This document shows positions 58,426-64,000 of a stretch of DNA of 64,000 nt, piece after piece. Numbering within the stretch: the stretch's first letter is position 1; each line of letters opens with the position of its first letter. Position numbers and translations under genes: made by a program. Under the pieces are notes generated by a model. That model had not been told where the DNA came from. It did no database searches and saw only the letters and a list, made by a program, of their open reading frames with translations. This DNA is from an uncultured Arachnia sp. (lineage in GTDB: Bacteria; Actinomycetota; Actinomycetes; Propionibacteriales; Propionibacteriaceae): assembly GCA_947499145.1 (NCBI GenBank), contig CANMNB010000003.1, forward strand, positions 248,001-312,000. Reading direction: 5' to 3'.

Positions 58426-59235
58426 CTACCGAATATCCACATCCTGACGCAACAGCTTGCAGATGGTGTGACCAACGGCGCCCTCGTGATTGTGCCCGAC
58501 CGTGGTGAACCCCTCTTGGAACAGGCTCGGGTGGGAATCTCGCATGATGAAGGGCTGGCCCACCACTCGGAGCATCTCCAAGTCGTTCGGCATGTCACCG
58601 AAGGCTGCGCAGGCGCCGGGATCGAGGTCCAACCTGCGGATCACCTCCACCAGCGCGGAACCCTTGCTGACTCCGGGTGCGCTCAACTCAACCGTTCCGA
58701 ACCTGTCGGACCAGGAGTAGGTGCAGGTCATGCCCTCCCCTGCCGCCTCGACCGCCACCTCCGCCAAGGCTTCCGTGTTCGCCTGACGTGTGTGAGCCAA
58801 CAGCTTGATGACCGGCTCGCCCACGATGAGCTCCTCCAATGGGGCCACAACCCTCTCCAGAGCCGGCTCCGGGGCGGGGTAGGAAGGCTCGCGCGCGGTG
58901 TCCGACGGATAATCAACCGCGAACGCCACGTCGAGGTGGCGCGGTAGGCGCCCGACGAAATCCCGAATGAGGTCCGGAGGGATCGGGTGGATCACCTCCG
59001 GCTCCGACGCCTCCAGTCGACCGATGGTGGCTCCATTGCTGGCGATCACGATCGGATCCATCTCCAGCAAGGGTTCGAGCAAGCCCAGCCACTGCCGGCC
59101 CCTCCCCGTGGCGATGACCAACTCTGCTCCAGCCGCGGCCAGCTCGTACGCTGCCTCGATGCTCCTCGGGTGGAGCTCGCCGCGCCCGCCGAGGAACGTG
59201 CCGTCAAGGTCGGTGGCGACCAGACGCAAGGGCAT
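58426..59235 (-). CDS. Cof-type HAD-IIB hydrolase
   Basis: A 269-residue HAD phosphatase. Motif I is VATDLDGTFL, motif II has VIATGRG, and GDMPNDLEML is motif IV; a C2-type cap lies between. It should dephosphorylate a sugar phosphate or flavin-like substrate in the cytoplasm. It lies 36 bp downstream of the TIM-barrel gene on the same strand, so it belongs to the sugar-acid cluster. Confidence 0.88.
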   Translation of the reverse strand: MPLRLVATDLDGTFLGGRGELHPRSIEAAYELAAAGAELVIATGRGRQWLGLLEPLLEMDPIVIASNGATIGRLEASEPEVIHPIPPDLIRDFVGRLPRHLDVAFAVDYPSDTAREPSYPAPEPALERVVAPLEELIVGEPVIKLLAHTRQANTEALAEVAVEAAGEGMTCTYSWSDRFGTVELSAPGVSKGSALVEVIRRLDLDPGACAAFGDMPNDLEMLRVVGQPFIMRDSHPSLFQEGFTTVGHNHEGAVGHTICKLLRQDVDIR

Positions 59236-59271
59236 GATGGGATCTCCTCTGGCAGTGGTGGGCTGGCGGAC

Positions 59272-60087
59272 TCAGGCGTCGACCGGGACCGGGCGGCTGC
59301 GTAGGTAGGCGACCGAGTCATCCACCCACTGGCGTTCCAGTTCGCAGGTCCCGGCGATGGTCGATTGCCGTGGTAACCAGTGCTCGATGATCTCATTGAC
59401 GTGACGTCCCGCCGACGCGAGGACGCCCACCATGGCTTCATAGTCCAGGAGACCCTGCCCTAGAGGCGCCCCGGCGAAGCGGAAGCCGATCATGGCCTCG
59501 GATCGGGAGAAGGCGAAATCCTTGATGTGGAGGTTCACGACATGGGGCGCCGTGGCGGCGATGACGTCGGCGGGCCGCTCGAGCCGGGCAACGCTGTTGC
59601 CGGGGTCGAGGCAGATGCCGAGGTGGCTGGAGCCGACTGCCTCGACGACCCCGATGAGTTCGGCGGTGGAGAACTGCTCGTAGGTCTCCAGACCGAGCGT
59701 CACGCCATTCCTCTCAAAGTCGGGCATGACTTCCCCAAGCGCGGCGATGGCCTGCGGAAGTGTGGGAACCCCTCGTGGACTTGAGAGCATGGAGCGCACG
59801 AACGTCGCGCCCAGGTCAAGCGCGTGAACGAGGTGGCGACGCAGGTGATCCGGCTCCACCCCTTTGGTCCCGGTCTCCAGGAGCATGCCCCGGCTCTCGG
59901 TGGCACGCCGCAGGCATCGGAGTGCGTGCGGGTCCGCGTTCTCGAGTTCAGGGGCGTCGCAAATCTGGACGAGGCGCACGCCCAGCCGTTCGGCATCGTC
60001 CACCACCTGGAGGAGGGACCATGGCGTCGAGGCGTCGGGGTGGCGTCGCCACGCATAGGCGTAGGTGCTGAGTCCCAACATGGGCAT
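59272..60087 (-). CDS. TIM-barrel sugar epimerase/decarboxylase, possible OiaC
   Basis: A 271-residue xylose-isomerase-like TIM barrel (AP-endonuclease 2 superfamily). GLSTYAYAWRRHP at the start, VRLVQICDAPELE, and metal ligands in LGLETYEQF, ICLDPGN and VNLHIKDFAF are visible. 3-Oxo-isoapionate decarboxylase (OiaC) is of this superfamily, and the ApnO and ApnL genes nearby make it a good candidate. A sugar epimerase is the alternative. ATG 60087 follows GAGGAGACTCGG. It is divergent from the SDR gene across a palindromic operator candidate. Confidence 0.6.
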   Translation of the reverse strand: MPMLGLSTYAYAWRRHPDASTPWSLLQVVDDAERLGVRLVQICDAPELENADPHALRCLRRATESRGMLLETGTKGVEPDHLRRHLVHALDLGATFVRSMLSSPRGVPTLPQAIAALGEVMPDFERNGVTLGLETYEQFSTAELIGVVEAVGSSHLGICLDPGNSVARLERPADVIAATAPHVVNLHIKDFAFSRSEAMIGFRFAGAPLGQGLLDYEAMVGVLASAGRHVNEIIEHWLPRQSTIAGTCELERQWVDDSVAYLRSRPVPVDA

Positions 60088-60117
60088 CCGAGTCTCCTCA
60101 CGAGCTGGCGGGCGAGC

Positions 60118-60142
60118 ACTGATATCCTACTGGCATCTCAGT
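60118..60142. promoter_or_regulatory. Palindrome between the divergent TIM-barrel and SDR genes
   Basis: A 25-bp odd palindrome centred on 60130; 9 of 12 base pairs match, with ACTGA and TCAGT at the outer ends. It contains TATCCT, a -10-like hexamer. It lies in the 109-bp gap between the two divergent starts and is the best candidate binding site of the GntR regulator. Confidence 0.5.
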
Positions 60143-60196
60143 TCCGGTCCTACCGGGGTGGAGGATTGGCCAGTAGCGGGGATGACGGGGGAAGTG

Positions 60197-60955
60197 ATGG
60201 GCTCTTTGGAGGGCAAGCGAGTTGTGGTAACCGGCGCCGGTTCCGGAATCGGCATGGGTGTCGCCAGGAGATTCTGCGCAGAGGGCGCCGAGGTGTGGTT
60301 CCTCGGACGGCACCGGGACAATCTTGAGGAGGCTGCCGCCGGATCTTCGACGGCTCATGTGCTGGTGGCTGACGTCTCGGACCTTGCCGCCATGGAAGAA
60401 GCCATCTCGAGCATCCCCGGCCGCCTCGACGCGTTGGTGGCCAATGCTGCGATCCAGTTGATCGGCCAAGATGCACCGATCGCTGAGGTGCCCATCGAAG
60501 TCTGGCAGACCACCACGGCGGTCAACTTCACCGGCACGTTCAACACACTGCGGGTGGGCGTCCAGCGGATGCTCTCCCAACCCCTACTGGCCGGTACGCG
60601 CGGTTCCATCATCGTCTCCGGCTCCCCCACAGGGGTGACCGGTGAGGGGGCGGGTTTTGCCGCCTACTCGGCCACCAAGGCGGGCGTCCATGGCATGGCC
60701 CGCACCGCCGCGATGGACTACGCCCGACACGGGATACGCGTTAATACAGTGGTACCCGGCCACACCCTGACCCCCCTGGTGAACCAGCTTCGTGAGGACC
60801 CTTCCACGGCCGCAGCCGTGGACGCCCGCATACCCATGGGTCGGCCGGGCACCGTCGAGGAGTGCACCGGGGCTTACGTCTACCTCGCCAGCGATGACTC
60901 GACCTACGCGACCGGCGGGATGGTCTACGTGGACGGCGGCATGACGAACCTGTGA
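60197..60955 (+). CDS. Short-chain dehydrogenase/reductase
   Basis: A 252-residue NAD(P)-dependent SDR. The nucleotide motif is VVVTGAGSGIGMG, LVANAAIQ follows, and the catalytic residues are Ser in IIVSGSP and Tyr/Lys in YSATK. The C-terminal YVDGGMTNL is typical. ATG 60197 follows GGGGGAAG. Convergent with the GntR gene. In this cluster it may oxidise D-apiose or another polyol/aldose. The known D-apiose dehydrogenase is of a different family, so this is speculative. Confidence 0.88.
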   Translation: MGSLEGKRVVVTGAGSGIGMGVARRFCAEGAEVWFLGRHRDNLEEAAAGSSTAHVLVADVSDLAAMEEAISSIPGRLDALVANAAIQLIGQDAPIAEVPIEVWQTTTAVNFTGTFNTLRVGVQRMLSQPLLAGTRGSIIVSGSPTGVTGEGAGFAAYSATKAGVHGMARTAAMDYARHGIRVNTVVPGHTLTPLVNQLREDPSTAAAVDARIPMGRPGTVEECTGAYVYLASDDSTYATGGMVYVDGGMTNL

Positions 60956-60966
60956 GCCGGCCCCGG

Positions 60967-61629
60967 TCACTCGCCGTAGGCGCCGCCGAGGAGCATGAAC
61001 CTCTTGCCGTGTTCCAGATGGGCGATGACAAGGGCAGCCGCACGGTTCCCGTCCCCTGATTGGAGCGCGTCGAAGATCGCCTGGTGCTCAGCACAGCTGT
61101 GGGCCAGGACAGCATTGTCGCGGGAAGCGATCGACTCGACCAGACGCTCCACCTTGTCCCAGTGTCGCTGCAGCACGCGCTCGAACTCCACGTTCCCCGT
61201 GGCCTGGGTCAACAGCTGGTGAAATTCAGCGTCCGCGGACATGAAGCCCCGAACGTCGATGGTGGCTCCACCCACCTGTGCTCGTTGCAGGGACAAGTTC
61301 TCCTTGAGCGCCGTGAGCTGGGCGTCACTCAGCCGGCCGGCCACCTGGCGCGCGATCCAACTCTCGAGAGCCATGCGCAGGTCGTAGTGATCGGCGATCT
61401 CCTGGGCCGTGAGGGTCCGCACGATGACTCCCCGCTGCGGGGCGATGGTGACGAATCCCTGCTCTTCCAGTCTTTCCAACGCAGCGCGGACGGGGGTCTT
61501 GCTCATCGCCAGGTGGATGGACAACTCGCGCTCCGAGATGAACTGACCCGGTTGGTAGGTGCCGTCCAGGATCAGTCCCTTGATGTGCTCGAATGCACGG
61601 TCCTTCATCAGGGGTCGAGCGCTCACCAT
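60967..61629 (-). CDS. GntR-family transcriptional regulator, FCD subfamily
   Basis: A 220-residue regulator. The winged helix covers ~residues 10-75 (ISERELSIHLAMSKTPVRAALERLE). The C-terminal FCD domain has the metal-binding pattern DAEFHQLLTQATGN and HQAIFDAL. These sensors usually bind sugar acids, fitting the cluster. ATG 61629 was preferred over an in-frame TTG at 61644. The gene is the third in apnO-apnL-gntR, 27 bp after apnL. Its operator may be the palindrome at 60118-60142. Confidence 0.9.
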   Translation of the reverse strand: MVSARPLMKDRAFEHIKGLILDGTYQPGQFISERELSIHLAMSKTPVRAALERLEEQGFVTIAPQRGVIVRTLTAQEIADHYDLRMALESWIARQVAGRLSDAQLTALKENLSLQRAQVGGATIDVRGFMSADAEFHQLLTQATGNVEFERVLQRHWDKVERLVESIASRDNAVLAHSCAEHQAIFDALQSGDGNRAAALVIAHLEHGKRFMLLGGAYGE

Positions 61630-61656
61630 GGGGTCCTCTGTCAAGTGGAGTGGCTA

Positions 61657-63099
61657 CTACCGGCTTTCCCGGGCATGGGCGACGGCTGCTCCAGCCCGAG
61701 TGAGTCGACCGTCCTTCGCCAAGTCGCTCACGGACAGGGTACAGATCCGATCCACCCCGGCCCGGTCCCACGCCGAGAAGCTCTCGGCGAGCCAGGACTC
61801 CGGGCCGCTCACGCCATCACGCAGTGGGCCGATGCTGAAAGCCGCCTGGGGGGCGACGGCATGGGCCGTCGCCGCGATGGCCGGGTAACTCTGTGGGGTC
61901 TCCTCGATCGACCGGTCGTCGGCGGCATGCACAGTGGGTGAATAGGTGCAGCTGATCAGGTCCAAGTGTGCCAGAGGGTTTCGCTGCAGTTCACAGAAGT
62001 TGAGGGGGGTGCCACCACCCCAGACGGTGGGCAGCGGGCCCAGGCCTCTGCGCGCCTCGGCCAGCAGCTCGACGCTGGTGGTCTCCTCCGCGGTTCCCGA
62101 GATGGCGTCTGCTGGCAGGACGATCAGGCATTCGGGAGCCGGCACGGCGCTCAGCAGTGTGGCAAGACCCTCCCAGTCCGCGTGTCTAGGGGCGTGAACC
62201 TCCAACTCCCAAGGGCCCGCAGCAGACACCCGGCGGATCAGGGGGTCGGTGATCCCAGCATCGTTCATGTCGTCTGCATGGACGCGTACCCGCACAGTGT
62301 CCACCGCCTCACGGACCGCCTTCAGGTCGGCGTCGGGGACGAGCTGCTCCATCAGAGCGCTCCAGCGGCTTCCACCCCTTGCTGGAGGCAGCGGAGCCTC
62401 GGGCAGGGTCGCCGTCGGTCCGATCGGAGAAAGGTCGATCGTGACCACCTGTTGGATCTGGCTTCCGCGACCGAATTGCTGCGGGCGGGGCAGGGACAGG
62501 GGGGTGGAGTAGGTCTTGAACGACGCGTCCGTCCAATTGCGCTGGTCCTCGGTCTCGAAGAAGTCGCCTTCGAATTGCATGTCGAGCCGCAGGTCGCTCG
62601 TCTCGATGACGAGTGCAGAGAAGGGACCCCAGGCCGGTTCCAGATCTCCATTGGAGCCCACCCGCTGGGGACTCACGAGTCCCGGTACGGTCCCGGACCA
62701 CGTCGAGTCTCCCATCCGGCACTCGAGGGCGCTCCCGACCTGGGTGAGTGGGTGCAGGAGACACCACCCCATCCGGTTGACGCTCATCGGCTCGAGGGCC
62801 GTGCCGTCGAAGGTGGCCGTCAGCGTCGTCGCGGTCAGTTCGAGTGTCCCCGTCCAGACGAGGGGCAGCCCCGCGGCGGAGTGGTCACTACTGAAGCAGA
62901 TCCGAGCTCGATCGCGCCCAAATGAACTCTCCATCCGGCCCACGACACCCGGGACCGTTCCCCAGGCGTCATCACGGACAGCGACGTGGAGCCGTTGCAG
63001 CACGTCCGCGCCCCGCCAGCGCAGGGCGCGGATGTCACCACCGTCGAGGTCGAACGAGAAGTCGCCCCATTCGATCGCGTGTCGGGAGGAGTCGGTCAC
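61657..63099 (-). CDS. apnL: D-apionate lactonase (ApnL)-like protein
   Basis: A 480-residue protein. Strong family blocks are VAVRDDAWGTVPGVVG near residue 40 and EGDFFETEDQRNWTDASFK near 190; the latter recalls the diagnostic ApnL segment. ApnL hydrolyses D-apionolactone to D-apionate. The rest is a beta-rich N-terminal half and a TIM-barrel-like C-terminal half. The lactonases I recall are somewhat longer, so the substrate could differ. GTG 63099 lies 2 nt after the apnO stop. Confidence 0.72.
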   Translation of the reverse strand: MTDSSRHAIEWGDFSFDLDGGDIRALRWRGADVLQRLHVAVRDDAWGTVPGVVGRMESSFGRDRARICFSSDHSAAGLPLVWTGTLELTATTLTATFDGTALEPMSVNRMGWCLLHPLTQVGSALECRMGDSTWSGTVPGLVSPQRVGSNGDLEPAWGPFSALVIETSDLRLDMQFEGDFFETEDQRNWTDASFKTYSTPLSLPRPQQFGRGSQIQQVVTIDLSPIGPTATLPEAPLPPARGGSRWSALMEQLVPDADLKAVREAVDTVRVRVHADDMNDAGITDPLIRRVSAAGPWELEVHAPRHADWEGLATLLSAVPAPECLIVLPADAISGTAEETTSVELLAEARRGLGPLPTVWGGGTPLNFCELQRNPLAHLDLISCTYSPTVHAADDRSIEETPQSYPAIAATAHAVAPQAAFSIGPLRDGVSGPESWLAESFSAWDRAGVDRICTLSVSDLAKDGRLTRAGAAVAHARESR

Positions 63100-63101
63100 G
63101 C

Positions 63102-63944
63102 TCAGCCGCCCGTGATCGAGCGGGTGCTGCGAGCCACCTCCTCGGGGTCGAGGATTCGGTGCCAGTCGTCCTTGAACAGGATGGCGCGCGACTCCTCGGC
63201 AGCCTTGATGGCCCCTTCGGACAGCTTCCATTCCAGCTCGTCGAAGATGAGCGAGATCCCGATCTGGAGGTGCCCCATGAAGAAGTCGTCGACCGCGTCG
63301 GCCGGGACGCCCATCTCCTTGATCCGCTCACGCGTCTCGCGCATGAGACCGAGACACGCATTGGTCACCGATTCGCTCATCGCCGGCTCGAGGAGGACCA
63401 TCTGGTCCACCGTGACGCGATGCGAACGGCTGACCGGGGCGAACATCACCTTGGCCAGTTCCTCCACCATCGTGTACTTGGACTCGTCCCCCCAGGCCTT
63501 GGCGAACACGATCGCCTGATGCGCCAGGCCGCCGCCCCAGAAGTCGCGACGTGCCTGCGCATCCTCCTCCCGGAGCAGGTCGTACAACGGGGGGTGCGTC
63601 GGGTGTACGACGAACATGTTGATGTCCTCACGCACCGGGATACGACCGGCGTGGGCGGCGGCCGGATCCAGCGACAGGACGGAGGTGCCGGAGTCGAGCG
63701 AGGGAATGAGGTCCTCGGCGATGTCCTTGACGATGCGATCCGGCACGGCGAGCACCACGACGTCCGTGCCCTTAATGGCCTCCTCGACCGGGGTGTGCTT
63801 CGTGCCGAACTCCTCGGCGATCAGCTGTTGGCCCGACTCGCTCGGTTCGACGAAGCGGAGGTCGTAGCCGGCCTCGCCGATGAGGGCCCGGGTGATGCGG
63901 CGCCCCATGGCGCCCCCGGCTCCCAGAATCGTTACCTTGGTCAT
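63102..63944 (-). CDS. apnO: D-apionate oxidoisomerase (ApnO)
   Basis: A 280-residue NAD-dependent enzyme with a 6-phosphogluconate-dehydrogenase-like C-terminal domain. The Rossmann motif ILGAGGAMGRRI begins at residue 6. FVVHPTHPPLY and APVSRSHRVTVDQMVLLEPAMSE match ApnO at its most conserved segments. It oxidises and isomerises D-apionate to 3-oxo-isoapionate. ATG 63944 follows GAGAAGGACGGAC and overlaps a possible upstream reading frame as ATGA. Confidence 0.82.
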   Translation of the reverse strand: MTKVTILGAGGAMGRRITRALIGEAGYDLRFVEPSESGQQLIAEEFGTKHTPVEEAIKGTDVVVLAVPDRIVKDIAEDLIPSLDSGTSVLSLDPAAAHAGRIPVREDINMFVVHPTHPPLYDLLREEDAQARRDFWGGGLAHQAIVFAKAWGDESKYTMVEELAKVMFAPVSRSHRVTVDQMVLLEPAMSESVTNACLGLMRETRERIKEMGVPADAVDDFFMGHLQIGISLIFDELEWKLSEGAIKAAEESRAILFKDDWHRILDPEEVARSTRSITGG

Positions 63945-64000
63945 GATGTCCGTCCTTCTCGGTTGCCGGGTTCCCGGCGCAACTTGTTGTTGGCGTACAG
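63941..64000 (-). CDS. Partial 3' end of an upstream gene (19 residues)
   Basis: Reading in from the window edge, a frame ends LYANNKLRREPGNREG... with its TGA overlapping the apnO ATG as ATGA, as in many couplings here. Only 19 codons are visible, so neither the reality of the gene nor its family can be judged. If real, apnO is not the first gene of the operon. Confidence 0.35.
   Translation of the reverse strand: MYANNKLRREPGNREGRTS

Overview
The window is a high-GC actinobacterial chromosome segment. Both strands are gene-dense. Translational couplings (ATGA, GTGA, TGATG) are frequent, as are GTG and TTG starts and leaderless promoters (a TAGGNT hexamer 6-7 nt before the start codon). The gene set points to the Propionibacteriaceae or a close relative (Tessaracoccus-like): a coproporphyrin-type haem cluster with a HemC-HemD fusion and ChdC, a paired ClpP1/ClpP2, actinobacterial RNase E, DUF4233-Ndk and RsfS-NadD. 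The family assignment is inference from gene content, not from a marker-gene search.

Region by region: (1) 1-4.5 kb holds a two-component system, then the remnant of an integrative element: two small unknown genes and a large serine recombinase whose last codons lie inside an antisense tRNA-Ala gene. (2) 4.5-19.9 kb starts with a GH27 glycosidase and a phosphate transporter, followed by the complete haem pathway. The pathway is two divergent operons from a 48-bp spacer near 15.4 kb: hemE-hemY-hemCD-hemB-hemL leftward and hemA-hemH-hemQ rightward. Downstream of hemL is a second HemC-HemD fusion that has lost the catalytic residues. A GH10 glycosidase and a second tRNA-Ala(GGC) close the region. 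(3) 20-28.2 kb carries an LLM oxidoreductase, the operon small membrane protein-nadD-rsfS-phosphatase, proA, a PQ-loop protein, and rplU-rpmA-obg-proB. (4) 28.3-38.6 kb carries rne, the two-gene radical-SAM system TIGR03960/TIGR03936 split by an MFS gene, and the operon folC-DUF4233-ndk-CPBP protease. (5) 38.6-57 kb carries a membrane MauE/DoxX protein, a DsbA-like protein, valS, DUF2891, mpg, VKOR, a DUF5671-like membrane protein, an alditol-oxidase-like enzyme, a tricorn protease, clpX, clpP2, clpP1, an AI-2E family permease and tig. (6) 57.2-64 kb starts with tRNA-Gly(TCC) and a truncated tyrosine integrase, followed by a sugar-acid catabolic cluster. That cluster holds ApnO and ApnL homologues, a TIM-barrel protein that may be OiaC, a HAD phosphatase, an SDR and a GntR/FCD regulator.

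Functionally, the haem genes run from glutamyl-tRNA to haem b through coproporphyrin. DsbA plus VKOR, with the MauE-like protein perhaps assisting, should form an extracytoplasmic disulfide system. Tig, ClpX and ClpP1/P2 form a protein-quality-control block. The right-hand cluster reads as D-apionate (plant apiose) breakdown: ApnL opens the lactone, ApnO makes 3-oxo-isoapionate, and the TIM-barrel protein could decarboxylate it to L-erythrulose. A palindrome in the divergent promoter of that cluster is a good candidate operator for its GntR regulator. The most unusual items are the dead HemC-HemD duplicate, the recombinase fused into antisense tRNA-Ala, and the apionate cluster beside an integration scar.
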